Of a stretch of DNA of 64,000 nt, positions 52,601 through 60,233 are shown piece by piece. Under the pieces are notes generated by a model that worked only from the letters and a program-made list of their open reading frames with translations, made no database searches and was not told the origin of the DNA. This stretch comes from Oceanobacillus manasiensis. GTDB taxonomy: Bacteria; Bacillota; Bacilli; Bacillales; Amphibacillaceae. The stretch covers positions 558,001 through 622,000 of the forward strand of contig NZ_CCDL010000003.1 in NCBI RefSeq assembly GCF_000724085.1, in the 5' to 3' direction. The position numbers were made by a program, and so were the translations under genes. Numbering within the stretch: position 1 is the first letter of the stretch; each line of letters starts with the position of its first letter.

Positions 52601-52704
52601 GGATGATGTTCAGATTTATACATATCCCCCCAGAATAGGCGAACAATGGTTAAAGCTAATAGAAATAAGAGGATTATTAAGGGAATCCTAAACGTTTTTT
52701 TCAT
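49660..52704 (-). CDS. Hybrid sensor with 7TMR-DISM input, HisKA kinase, receiver and second LytS-type kinase
   Basis: A 1014-aa membrane protein. Order of parts: one N-terminal helix; an extracellular DISM-like beta domain (about 40-190); seven helices (about 195-405); HisKA with His435 in SHELRNPLHSM; HATPase with NLLHNSIKYT, DTGIGM, GVGLGL; a receiver with phospho-acceptor Asp737 in LLITDVMMPYMSG; then a His_kinase (LytS/YehU) domain with His828 in IKPHFLFNTLNS and a second HATPase (LVENAINHGI, DNGVGM, GVGIFNTDRRL). Two complete kinases flank one receiver, with no classical output domain. The convergent pseudo-receiver LuxR gene lies 51 bp away. Confidence 0.88.
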   Translation of the reverse strand: MKKTFRIPLIILLFLLALTIVRLFWGDMYKSEHHPIADNGVLDLRQGQLEDRLTIPLLGKWKFYPDVLLDKALLKTPDNGAYSTFPNGWNKIPHHSDYTVGTYHLKILLPKSSATVDYGIRMPIIQSASKLFIDGVEIGGSGNPSTKLSEYAPLKVPYTVSFRSEKDAVDMTIQVAHGKYPIRSSEVGVVKFGYAEAINKETAFSVISQIVVLAVLGVVAIFTAFLYFFGKRPKSLLYFFLLLIAAMFMILLDVDKFLLKLMPIPYEISVKLLFLVYTSIASFMLLFFKHLLPEFANKTLLNWFLAACMVYVGFIILAPVSYILKASFLLGIVLLTTTCFITVQFYKATKNQLEDVLYLLLSAAAITNNVIWAIIYSNTTIERFFYPVDLLITIFLFSAFWLKRFFRNVHRIERLSEELLEADKRKDAFLANTSHELRNPLHSMINIGHSLLHNKENKLNVQDRQDLALLVTVGKRMSSMINDLLDLGKIKEKKLSLKLKPVHLQAITAGVVDMLLYLVEDRPVRIKNNISRDARIVIADENRLIQILINLLHNSIKYTEKGTITISAEYLENKAVISVSDTGIGMRKDRIHSIFQPYEQGVEDNIDVRGGVGLGLTITNQLVKLHGGEMKVLSEVHKGSVFSFSLPLAKENVVQVEKSSASPTGRDEAAVTKSLEKRRAILHSETPKILIVDDETINLRVLKSLLASEQYEITTVLNGADALEKLQMDKFHLLITDVMMPYMSGYELTKKVRQQYTLSELPILLLVARNSPEDLYTGFSSGANDYIAKPIDPMELRSRVDVLVKLKTSITEHMRMEAAWLQAQIKPHFLFNTLNSILYLMEVDEVKMRYVLDHFIQFIQTSFAFKNTDSLVGLKEELTMVHSYIEIEKARFGDRVKVEWAVDQSINVKLPPLSIQTLVENAINHGILKKAIGGKIIVQVKKQDDGLTRISISDNGVGMHPEQQAHLANYQPTERTGVGIFNTDRRLRQLFGKGLDIKSELNVGTTISFTIPTG

Positions 52705-52903
52705 CTGTTAACTCCGTCTATATGAATTTATCGGTTTTGTGTAATATTAAATTGTGGTTATAATACTATAATAATAGCAAGAAGCAGAGAACATAGCTAT
52801 ACGGTTTTAGAGAGATGGGGAATAAATTATAAAATTACGCAATAAAGACTTCTAAAAATGACTAAGTTCTTTGGGTTAGTTTTCTATAAAAAAATTACAC
52901 TAA

Positions 52904-52934
52904 AAAAGCAAGCCAGCATCTGGCTTGCTTTTAT
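52904..52934. terminator. Terminator downstream of yabR
   Basis: AAAAGCAAGCCAG pairs perfectly with CTGGCTTGCTTTT around a 3-nt loop. On the minus strand it ends the yabR transcript, 20 bp after its stop. Confidence 0.92.
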
Positions 52935-52951
52935 CTATGTCATGAAGTATA

Positions 52952-53383
52952 TTATCCGCGTCTTCCGCCTCTTCCACCGCGCTTCGTGTCAGTGTTACGC
53001 TTGAGCGTAGATAAATTTTCTTCACTTGATTTTAGGAATTTAGCCATCTTATCTTCAAAGCTTTCCTTAGGCTTAAATCCACCGCCCTTTGAACGGAAGT
53101 CTTTAGAATTCCGATCTCTGCTCTGACGAATTGGTCGCTGACCTTCTGGCTTATCAACAGCTTTTTTAATAGATAATGCTACTTTACCTTCTTTTTCACT
53201 AATGATTTTTACTTCGACTTCATCGCCAACAGTTAAATGATCATTCACATCTTTTACATAGCTGTCTGCTACTTCGCTAATGTGTACAAGGCCGGTTTTT
53301 CCACCAGGCAATTCAACAAATGCTCCAAAATTAGTGATACCTGTTACTTTTCCTTTGACTTTACTGCCTATTTCAATTGACAA
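52952..53383 (-). CDS. yabR: S1-domain RNA-binding protein YabR
   Basis: A 143-aa ribosome-associated-type protein. One S1 domain covers residues 1-75 (GSKVKGKVTGITNFGAFVEL, GLVHISEVADSYVKDVNDHL, VALSIKKAV); a basic, disordered tail ends in KRGGRGGRRG, as in B. subtilis YabR. TTG start after AGGGGGAA. In B. subtilis yabR lies beside divIC; here it stands alone. Role in translation or RNA binding is inferred from the domain. Confidence 0.88.
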   Translation of the reverse strand: MSIEIGSKVKGKVTGITNFGAFVELPGGKTGLVHISEVADSYVKDVNDHLTVGDEVEVKIISEKEGKVALSIKKAVDKPEGQRPIRQSRDRNSKDFRSKGGGFKPKESFEDKMAKFLKSSEENLSTLKRNTDTKRGGRGGRRG

Positions 53384-53475
53384 AAAAGTTCCCCCTAATG
53401 ATTTTTAAAAGCAACTTATTATAACAAATATCTACGTTTATATCAAATTAGGCTTGTAAAAAGGTGAATACTACC

Positions 53476-53504
53476 TTGCATTAATTAGTAGTACGTTGTA
53501 TAGT
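53476..53504 (+). promoter_or_regulatory. Sigma-A promoter of the PadR operon
   Basis: TTGCAT (53476-53481), 17-bp spacer, TATAGT (53499-53504). Confidence 0.72.
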
Positions 53505-53517
53505 AATTATATAAAGG

Positions 53518-53536
53518 TACTGTTTATTGAACAGTA
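53518..53536. promoter_or_regulatory. Perfect 19-bp palindrome, candidate PadR operator
   Basis: TACTGTT (53518-53524), five-base centre, AACAGTA (53530-53536), about 13 bp past the -10 box and 26 bp before the PadR start. The place and symmetry suit autorepression by the PadR protein. Confidence 0.6.
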
Positions 53537-53561
53537 GTAATGAAAGAGGTGTGATTAGGAC

Positions 53562-53885
53562 GTGAATATACAGTTTAAAAAAGGTGCCCTAGAGCTATGC
53601 GTGCTTGCCTTATTGGATAAGCAAGACAGATATGGTTATGAATTAGTACAGAAAATTTCTGACAACATTGCAATCTCAGAGGGTTCTGTTTATCCCCTCC
53701 TACGTAGACTTACAAAGGAAGCCTATTTTACGACCTATTTACAGGAATCCAAAGAAGGGCCTTCTCGAAAATACTACCATTTAACTGATCAGGGTAGAAA
53801 ATATTTACATCAGTTAAATGCCGAGTGGAACGAGTTTACTGAAGGTGTAAATGAATTATTAAAGGAGGTTGTGATTGATGAATAA
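53562..53885 (+). CDS. PadR-family transcriptional regulator
   Basis: A 107-aa winged-helix repressor: [65 protein letters not shown] are the PadR core. GTG start with AGAGGTG upstream. It is the first gene of a PadR-DUF1700-DUF4097 unit, a common Firmicute arrangement thought to sense envelope stress or lipids. Overlap with the next gene implies coupling. Confidence 0.92.
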   Translation: MNIQFKKGALELCVLALLDKQDRYGYELVQKISDNIAISEGSVYPLLRRLTKEAYFTTYLQESKEGPSRKYYHLTDQGRKYLHQLNAEWNEFTEGVNELLKEVVIDE

Positions 53886-54438
53886 GACGATTTTTATCAA
53901 AAAACTCGAAAAGGCATTAGAAAAGTTACCACCTGAAGAACAGCAGGATGTACTAGAAGACTTTCGAGAACATTTTCATGCAGGGTTACAGGAAGGGAAA
54001 GAGGAAGAAGAAATTGCTAATGCGCTGGGATCACCTAATCAAATTGCCAAGGAAATAATAGCTACGTATTATTTGGATAGGGTAGAAGAAAAATCAAATG
54101 TCGGCAATATTTTTAGAGCAGTGTGGGCTGTGATTGGATTAGGTTTCTTTAATTTAATCATTGTGCTTGGTCCGTTTATAGCTTTGTTAGGTTGTATTGT
54201 AGGAGGTTGGGCAGTAGGTATCGCATTTGTTTGTTCACCTATATTGTTACTTCTAGATTTCATGTTCTATCCCGACAGTTTCCGATTGTTTGATTTATTT
54301 GCTTCTATTGCGTTAACTGGTTTGGGCATATTTATTACAATAGCAATGTTTTATGTAACACGATTTATTGCCAAAGTATTCGTCCGCTATTTATCTTATA
54401 ATGCCAAACTAGTGAAAGGTGGTTTAAAACATGCGTAA
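53878..54438 (+). CDS. DUF1700 membrane protein
   Basis: A 186-aa protein: an N-terminal cytoplasmic helical part ([44 protein letters not shown]) typical of DUF1700/HAAS, then three to four membrane helices. The ATG at 53878 follows AAGGAGG inside the PadR end; a TTG one codon earlier is possible. It overlaps the DUF4097 gene by eight bases. Likely partners the PadR protein and DUF4097 product. Confidence 0.87.
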   Translation: MNKTIFIKKLEKALEKLPPEEQQDVLEDFREHFHAGLQEGKEEEEIANALGSPNQIAKEIIATYYLDRVEEKSNVGNIFRAVWAVIGLGFFNLIIVLGPFIALLGCIVGGWAVGIAFVCSPILLLLDFMFYPDSFRLFDLFASIALTGLGIFITIAMFYVTRFIAKVFVRYLSYNAKLVKGGLKHA

Positions 54439-55231
54439 TCTAAAAAAGCTTTCTATTTTAGCTATTATCCTGTTAGTGGTTGGTGTGACTGGAGGTGTTA
54501 TCACCTTTGCTTCAAGTGACCGTTCTGACATATTTGAATCGGAGGTATTCCCTGAAGATGGGGTAGAGAAGGTAGACATTCAGTTGAATAACCAAAAAAT
54601 GAACATAAAGCCAAGTCAGTCTTCAGAGGTCATTGTGGAACTTGAAGGAAAAGGTAATAGACCGGATAAGAATCGTTTACATGCTGAAATGCAAGGTGAT
54701 AAGCTAATCATTGAAACGAAAGCACATGATGAGAAATTGTTTCGGTTTTTTGATTGGGGAGACAGGTTGACTTTAACGGTCTATTTGCCAGATAAAGAGT
54801 TTGCCTCTATTCAATTGGATGTTGACAATGGAAGTATAAACGCTGAACAAATTAATTCAACGGATATTGTAGCAGAGACAAATAATGGGAAGATTATGAT
54901 GGAGAACATTCTATCAGAAAGAGTGAATGTTGAATCAAATAACGGGAAAATAACCCTCCATAACGTGGAGGGGGAGTTGAACGGTAAAACCAATAATGGT
55001 GCTATCTCGCTTGTGACGGAGAGTTTGGATCGCTCTATCCAACTAGGTTCTGATAACGGAAAGATCAAAATTGAAACAAATGAGGAACCAACAAATGTAA
55101 CGTTTGATGTTCGGGTAGACAATGGGAAAATTGATATTTTTGGTAATTCTGATTGGGATACGGTCGTAGGTGATGGAGAAAACCGTGTAAAATTAACAAC
55201 ACACAACGGGAGTATTACGGTATCCCATTAG
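54431..55231 (+). CDS. DUF4097 exported beta-repeat protein
   Basis: A 266-aa protein with an N-terminal membrane anchor (about residues 5-27) and an outer beta-solenoid: repeated short units of the form DNGSINAEQ, NNGKIMMENI, NNGKITLHNV, NNGAISLVTE, DNGKIKIET, HNGSITVSH about 20 residues apart, the hallmark of DUF4097. AAGGTGG precedes the ATG. Last gene of the PadR operon. Confidence 0.9.
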   Translation: MRNLKKLSILAIILLVVGVTGGVITFASSDRSDIFESEVFPEDGVEKVDIQLNNQKMNIKPSQSSEVIVELEGKGNRPDKNRLHAEMQGDKLIIETKAHDEKLFRFFDWGDRLTLTVYLPDKEFASIQLDVDNGSINAEQINSTDIVAETNNGKIMMENILSERVNVESNNGKITLHNVEGELNGKTNNGAISLVTESLDRSIQLGSDNGKIKIETNEEPTNVTFDVRVDNGKIDIFGNSDWDTVVGDGENRVKLTTHNGSITVSH

Positions 55232-55251
55232 TATTTAATAGGCGACTAAAT

Positions 55252-55276
55252 GTTTAATCATCTTCTATACCGGTAA
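55252..55276 (+). promoter_or_regulatory. Sigma-B-type promoter of csbD-like gene
   Basis: GTTTAA (55252-55257), 13-bp spacer, CGGTAA (55271-55276, four of six to GGGTAT). B. subtilis csbD is a known sigma-B gene. Confidence 0.5.
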
Positions 55277-55302
55277 TATCCCTTATAAGGAGCGTGATAG
55301 AG

Positions 55303-55488
55303 ATGAGTAAAAACGGAGCTTCAGATAAAGTTAAAGGAGCAATTAGTAAAGCTAAAGGCGAAACGAAGGATCAAGTAGGTAATTTGACAGACAATAATAA
55401 AATGCAAGCAGAAGGAAAAAAAGATAAAGCAAAAGGTGAATTTCAAGACACTGCTGGTGAAGCAAAGCAAAATAGTTTAAACCGTTAA
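55303..55488 (+). CDS. CsbD-family general stress protein
   Basis: A 61-aa hydrophilic protein with the CsbD pattern: KVKGAISKAKGETKDQVGNLTDNNKMQAEG, then KAKGEFQDTAGEAK. Of unknown biochemical role, induced by general stress in relatives. ATG at 55303 was chosen because an in-frame GTG at 55294 lies too near the AAGGAG site. Ends at a terminator. Confidence 0.9.
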   Translation: MSKNGASDKVKGAISKAKGETKDQVGNLTDNNKMQAEGKKDKAKGEFQDTAGEAKQNSLNR

Positions 55489-55499
55489 TTAAGATAGAT

Positions 55500-55532
55500 A
55501 AAAAGCGAGGCCAATGAGGCTTCGCTTTTTAT
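55500..55532 (+). terminator. Rho-independent terminator after csbD-like gene
   Basis: AAAAAGCGAGGCC pairs with GGCTTCGCTTTTT (one mismatch) around AATGA. Confidence 0.88.
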
Positions 55533-55662
55533 CATATTGGAAAGCTTTTTAACATTAACTTATACTCACTCTTTAGGTAATCAATATTGCTACAATTAAG
55601 AGGTATATTCCTGTGCATTTTATTAGTATTATATAAATAGGAAATAAAGAGAAATATAGAAG

Positions 55663-58047
55663 ATGAGGGATCTTCATATGAGAGAGGGAATACGTATCAT
55701 ATCTGAGGAAAATAATATGGCATACAAAGTGCAAGAGAAAAAAGCTACAGCATATTTTAAACATCTAAGTACACATCTGGAAGAAAAGACATACCTTCCA
55801 TTATTAAAAAATGACTTTGATATATGGAAGCGAAAGCATCTAAAAAGATTTTCCGTTGTCACCGATAATATGAATGGGAAGAAAAGCACTCATTCTCATT
55901 ATCCTCATTACATTCATTGGCTTGATAAAAGAGGAAAACTTTTTGATTACTTAAATAGAAGCATTTCTTACATATATATGCGAGACATTGGGAGATCCTT
56001 GGATGATGAAAAAACGAAGGATAAAGTTCGTCGCTCGGTTGAAAGCATGCGACAGAAGCTGTTAAGTCAAGAAAGCGGCAAAAGTACGTTTAGTATGACT
56101 GAAATTTACCGATGGGCTCAAAAAGAGAATGTAGAATCAAGTATTATTTGGGTATTAGATAAATTACATGAGATTACAACGACCATACCTGTTGAACTGG
56201 ACCCAACTGAAACTAAAAGGAAGTTAATCAAAATTATTGGTGGTGTGGTAATTCAAGAGCTGGACGAAATGGAGGAAAGTCTCTCGCCAGCCTTACGTGC
56301 TAATCGACTAGACCAAGCGATCCGGCTCGGCTATGCTTATGGACTCACATACCCATTTATAGATGATATTTTAGATTCGCAGTTACTCTCGACTGAGGAA
56401 AAGGAAGACTACGCAGCCATAATACGTACGACGCTTCAGACGGGGGTGGTACCAGAATTGTTTGGATGGATTAAACACTATCCATTTATGAGATTCGTTC
56501 ATTCCGAATTAAAAGAAGCCTTTGAATATATAAAAACACAACACTCAAGAAAAGGATGGGAAAGCTTTCTGGAACAGTCGTTAGTTTTCTTTCATTCACA
56601 GGAAATAGACCGAGAAAAGGATTTAGCTGTTGAAACATACACTAATAGTGATTTGTATGTGCCGATCATTCTTAAATCAGCGTCTTCTCGTTTGATTGTG
56701 CGCTCATTAATAAAAGCAAACGAAGACCAGCAAATAAATGAACAAACATTTTATTATGGTATTTATAATCAATTGTCAGATGATTTTGCTGATATGTTTT
56801 CAGACATGGAAGAGGGGGCTGTCACTCCCTATACATACTATTTAAAACATCATAATCTTCGTCATGACTTGATAAACCCATTTGAAATGTATTGGACAGT
56901 CGTTTCATATTTGATACACACTGTTTATAAATCAGATGCTAACACGAGAGAAGTTATACTCTCCCGAGCAATCAATGGATTAAAGCGATTTAAGAAGAAG
57001 TGGGGGGAGGAAAAATATGAACAACTAATGGAGCTTTTTAGTATTGATCCTCAATTAAATCGTGTAATTCAACGTATAGTCAGCAAAGCAACAGATGTAG
57101 AGTTTTTTGATAAGTTTTTACGTGATCATATGATCGACGACTTAAAAAACCAAAAGAAAGAAAAGGAAGCATTCATTGATTCAGTAAGAAAGATACGTGC
57201 AACGATTAACAGTATGTTACCAGTCACACAATCTAAATCAAATTCCTTTTTTGATGATCTCATTACAGAGGCAGCGAATTATAGCCTGGAAAGTGGAGGC
57301 AAAAGACTCCGTCCTGTGATGACATGGGTAATGGCAGTGGAAGAGTATAATATGGAACCTGCTTCAATTGAGCCACTATTAAAGTCACTTGAGTATATGC
57401 ATACCGCTTCGCTGATTTATGATGATTTGCCAGCACAAGATAATGCTTCTCTACGCAGGGGCCGTCCCACTCTTCATGAAGTGTATAACACAGCAAATGC
57501 TGAGTTAACAGGAATTTTCCTAACCCAACAAGCCGTTGCCAACCAAGCATCACTTGCTGGATTTGATCAAACTGCAATTCTTCACCTTATTTACTACTCT
57601 TCTACCGTTGCTACAGAAATGTGTAAGGGGCAGGCGATAGATCTTAGTTCTAGAGGGAAAACACTGACAATTGATGAACTGACAGAAATGTGTTTTTATA
57701 AGACTGGAATTGGCTTTGAGGCCTCGTTAATCATGCCGGCTATACTTGCTGGTAAAGATGATATCTACAAAGAAAAATTGAAGCTTTTCGCAAAGCATGC
57801 CGGCATAGCCTTTCAGATTAAAGACGACATTTTAGATGTAGAAGGTGAGAGTACACAAACAGGCAAAAACACAAGGCAAGACTTGGAAAACCATAGTGCT
57901 ACATTTGTCTCTGTTCTTGGGCTTAATGGAGCCAAAAAACTAATGTGGGATCATTACTGTAATGCAGCGGAAGCATTGCAGGTTATTAAGCAAAACAGTA
58001 ATTTTTTGAAGCACCTATTAGACTATGTAATTAACCGAGAAAATTAG
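55663..58047 (+). CDS. Two-domain isoprenoid enzyme: N-terminal class I terpenoid-like domain fused to a polyprenyl diphosphate synthase
   Basis: Up to 794 aa. The C-terminal part (about residues 520-794) is a trans-prenyltransferase with GGKRLRP (545-551), first aspartate motif DDLPAQD (587-593), FARM-side RRGRPT and second motif DDILD (721-725); it should make a chain such as farnesyl or geranylgeranyl diphosphate. The N-terminal part (about 100-500) is unlike known domains I can name but carries an acidic DDILD (234-238) and DDFADMFSD (373-381) in helical context, as in class I terpene enzymes. Start is uncertain: ATG at 55663, 55678 or 55717, the last having GAGGA upstream. Single gene with its own terminator. 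Confidence 0.82.
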   Translation: MRDLHMREGIRIISEENNMAYKVQEKKATAYFKHLSTHLEEKTYLPLLKNDFDIWKRKHLKRFSVVTDNMNGKKSTHSHYPHYIHWLDKRGKLFDYLNRSISYIYMRDIGRSLDDEKTKDKVRRSVESMRQKLLSQESGKSTFSMTEIYRWAQKENVESSIIWVLDKLHEITTTIPVELDPTETKRKLIKIIGGVVIQELDEMEESLSPALRANRLDQAIRLGYAYGLTYPFIDDILDSQLLSTEEKEDYAAIIRTTLQTGVVPELFGWIKHYPFMRFVHSELKEAFEYIKTQHSRKGWESFLEQSLVFFHSQEIDREKDLAVETYTNSDLYVPIILKSASSRLIVRSLIKANEDQQINEQTFYYGIYNQLSDDFADMFSDMEEGAVTPYTYYLKHHNLRHDLINPFEMYWTVVSYLIHTVYKSDANTREVILSRAINGLKRFKKKWGEEKYEQLMELFSIDPQLNRVIQRIVSKATDVEFFDKFLRDHMIDDLKNQKKEKEAFIDSVRKIRATINSMLPVTQSKSNSFFDDLITEAANYSLESGGKRLRPVMTWVMAVEEYNMEPASIEPLLKSLEYMHTASLIYDDLPAQDNASLRRGRPTLHEVYNTANAELTGIFLTQQAVANQASLAGFDQTAILHLIYYSSTVATEMCKGQAIDLSSRGKTLTIDELTEMCFYKTGIGFEASLIMPAILAGKDDIYKEKLKLFAKHAGIAFQIKDDILDVEGESTQTGKNTRQDLENHSATFVSVLGLNGAKKLMWDHYCNAAEALQVIKQNSNFLKHLLDYVINREN

Positions 58048-58052
58048 TGAAG

Positions 58053-58090
58053 TAGGATTTCTCCAGAAGATTGGAGGAGTCCTTTTTTAT
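58053..58090 (+). terminator. Terminator after the two-domain prenyltransferase gene
   Basis: GGA...CTCC pairs with GGAG...TCC across 58055-58082, followed by six Ts. Confidence 0.7.
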
Positions 58091-58181
58091 GTTGAATGTG
58101 AAATTAAAAACGTGGCTTAGTCTCGTAATTTCACGGTACTATACATTGCTTTGATTTCTACAGATTAAGCGGTAAACCATA

Positions 58182-58225
58182 CGTAAAAATTTTACGACTA
58201 AATGATTAATTGTAAGACAATTAAT
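58182..58225. promoter_or_regulatory. Two palindromes upstream of the thiosulfate-type transporter
   Basis: CGTAAAAATTTTACG (58182-58196) and ATTAATTGT-AAG-ACAATTAAT (58205-58225) are both perfect and lie just upstream of the -35 box of the next gene. Candidate sites for a sulfur- or redox-responsive regulator, not identified. Confidence 0.45.
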
Positions 58226-58229
58226 TTCA

Positions 58230-58258
58230 TTGACATAATATTATTCAACACGTATTAT
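58230..58258 (+). promoter_or_regulatory. Sigma-A promoter of the thiosulfate-type transporter
   Basis: TTGACA (58230-58235), 17-bp spacer, TATTAT (58253-58258), 52 bp before the ATG. Confidence 0.78.
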
Positions 58259-58309
58259 AATAAAATATTCATTAATCCCGACTAAATAAATCGGAAAAGG
58301 GTGTATTAA

Positions 58310-59560
58310 ATGTCAACATATGTTCAACCAGTAAATGAAGTGAAGGATCCTATAAAAAAAGAAGATTCTAATTTAAATAAGCCACAAACACCACAAATCA
58401 TAGGTGGGCTGGTTGTTAGTGCAATTCTATTAGTCTATTTATTAATTAGCCAGGAAACCGTACAGCCGTTACTACTTGTCATTGGTATCTTGCTTGGCTA
58501 TACATTATTTCATGCGCGTTTTGGTTTTACCTCTGCATTCCGCAGACTCGCATCTGTTGGAAACGGCCAGGCCTTACGTGCACATATGCTTATGCTGGCA
58601 ATAGCTGTTTCCTTGTTTGCTCCTATTCTAGCCTTCGGACTTTCTTTCTTTGGCGGAGAAGTATCTGGCTATGTGTCTCCAGTAGGTATTAGTTTACTTG
58701 TTGGTGCCTTTTTGTTTGGTATCGGCATGCAGCTTGGTGGCGGATGTGCCTCAGGAACCTTGTATGCTGTAGGGGGCGGAAGATCGGTTATGTTTGTTAC
58801 ATTACTGTTCTTTATTGTCGGTTCCACGGTTGGAGCATATCACCTTCCGTTCTGGACAGAGGAGCTACCATCTTTTGAGCCAGTGTCCTTGGCAACTTCC
58901 ACTGGATTGGGGTATGGTGGTGCATGGGCAGTATCCATTCTACTCTTTGGTGTAATTGCTTGGATTACACTAGTAATTGAAAGAAGAAGGAAGGCTCCCA
59001 AAATGGCTCCCCTACCTTCAACAAATGGTTGGAAAAGAATATTTAGAGGCTCCTGGCCATTATTTGCTGCAGCTATAGTTCTTGCAGTTCTTAATGCTCT
59101 AACCCTTATGACACGTGGTACTCCATGGGGAGTTACCTCAGCGTTTGCGCTATGGGGTTCGAAAGTTGCCCAGTTTTTTGGTGTTGATGTTGCAAGCTGG
59201 GGATATTGGCAAGGTAATGTAGAAGCTTTAAATGCATCGATCTTTACAGATTCTACTACCGTACTTAACTTAGGCGTTATTTTAGGTGCTTTTTTGGCAT
59301 CAGCAGCTGGGGGATTATTTAAATTCTCTAAAATGAACTTAAAAAATGTCGCGGCAGCAATTATCGGTGGTCTGCTGATGGGATATGGTGCACGTCTTGC
59401 TTTTGGATGTAATATTGGAGCATATTTCGGCGGAATTGCTTCCTTTAGTCTACATGGTTACATTTGGGGAATTCTAGCTCTTGGAGGAACATTTGTAGCA
59501 TTGTATTTACGTCCATTATTTGGACTCTCTGTTCCCAAGTCAAAAGATTCTTTCTGTTAG
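58310..59560 (+). CDS. YeeE/YedE (TsuA)-family sulfur-compound transporter
   Basis: A 416-aa protein with about ten to twelve helices. Two conserved cysteine motifs mark the family: GMQLGGGCASGTLYAVGGG in the first half and GYGARLAFGCNIGAYFGGIA in the second. TsuA takes up thiosulfate, with these cysteines in the path. Members usually have a TusA-like partner (TsuB) alongside or fused; none is found here. The GAAAAGGGTG site precedes the ATG. The protein ends in Ser-Phe-Cys. Confidence 0.9.
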   Translation: MSTYVQPVNEVKDPIKKEDSNLNKPQTPQIIGGLVVSAILLVYLLISQETVQPLLLVIGILLGYTLFHARFGFTSAFRRLASVGNGQALRAHMLMLAIAVSLFAPILAFGLSFFGGEVSGYVSPVGISLLVGAFLFGIGMQLGGGCASGTLYAVGGGRSVMFVTLLFFIVGSTVGAYHLPFWTEELPSFEPVSLATSTGLGYGGAWAVSILLFGVIAWITLVIERRRKAPKMAPLPSTNGWKRIFRGSWPLFAAAIVLAVLNALTLMTRGTPWGVTSAFALWGSKVAQFFGVDVASWGYWQGNVEALNASIFTDSTTVLNLGVILGAFLASAAGGLFKFSKMNLKNVAAAIIGGLLMGYGARLAFGCNIGAYFGGIASFSLHGYIWGILALGGTFVALYLRPLFGLSVPKSKDSFC

Positions 59561-59588
59561 TTTTAGGAGTGAAATAAGATTATAAAAC

Positions 59589-59626
59589 AAGCACCATGCC
59601 TAGTAGTGATTAGGCATGGTGCTTAT
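59589..59626. terminator. Bidirectional terminator between transporter and yjzC-like gene
   Basis: AAGCACCATGCCTA (59589-59602) pairs perfectly with TAGGCATGGTGCTT (59611-59624). Confidence 0.92.
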
Positions 59627-59640
59627 TTACGTTTTAATCA

Positions 59641-59814
59641 TTATTTTTCCCTAGTCCACACTCTGTTTTGATTCATAGTTTCTGGAAACTTTTCGCCTGC
59701 TTTTAATTCTATAAATTGAGGATCATTAACATTACTTCCTGTTTCCCCAATTTCACGGTAGATACCATTGTTTGGTACCTTTTGTCCTGAACGGAAATGG
59801 CTGTATTCACCCAT
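59641..59814 (-). CDS. YjzC-family small protein
   Basis: A 57-aa protein: MGEYSHFRSGQKVPNNGIYR, EIGETGSNVNDPQFIELKAG, EKFPETMNQNRVWTREK. It matches the YjzC family of Bacillus, of unknown role. AAGGAGG precedes the ATG at 59814. It is separated from the transporter by a shared terminator. Confidence 0.85.
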   Translation of the reverse strand: MGEYSHFRSGQKVPNNGIYREIGETGSNVNDPQFIELKAGEKFPETMNQNRVWTREK

Positions 59815-59874
59815 AAAAATGCCTCCTTGTTAACGGTTTTTCTTAGTATATCAAGTTATACAGTCATCATACAT

Positions 59875-60020
59875 TTATCCTGGACAATCGTCCGTAAGAC
59901 TCCTACTTAAAAACAAGAAGTTAAACAGTGATGTTTAAGTGGAAGTATACAGAAGCTAAAACCCCGATTCGTTAAACTAACAATTAGTGGGGGAAGAACG
60001 AAAAAGTTTCAATTTATATA
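59875..60020. repeat. Structured repeat element, copy 2
   Basis: Diverged second copy of the 30341-30505 element. TTATCC (59875-59880), a hairpin of CTACTTAAAAAC with GTTTAAGTGG (59902-59943), CCGATTCGTT (59964-59973), ACTAACAAT and GTGGGGG recur in order. The right arm of the second hairpin seen in copy 1 is deleted here; sequence rejoins at GTTTCA. No open frame. Together with its flanks it fills the 419-bp gap before the methyltransferase gene. Confidence 0.6.
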
Positions 60021-60233
60021 AAGTTTTAAAGCAATTTTAACGGGTAAGAGCAAATATTATTTTTTTAAATTACAAGTGGTAAGCGGGTGTCTGAAGAAGA
60101 TGAATCATATTATCCCCCTGCTATCTAACATCCCGGAAAAAACGATAAGCAACTGTTATCAAGAATGATGACTAATAAGTATTATAATTATACAGGTGAA
60201 ATTGGTAAAATAAAGTAGGGAGGAGGAAAGCTG

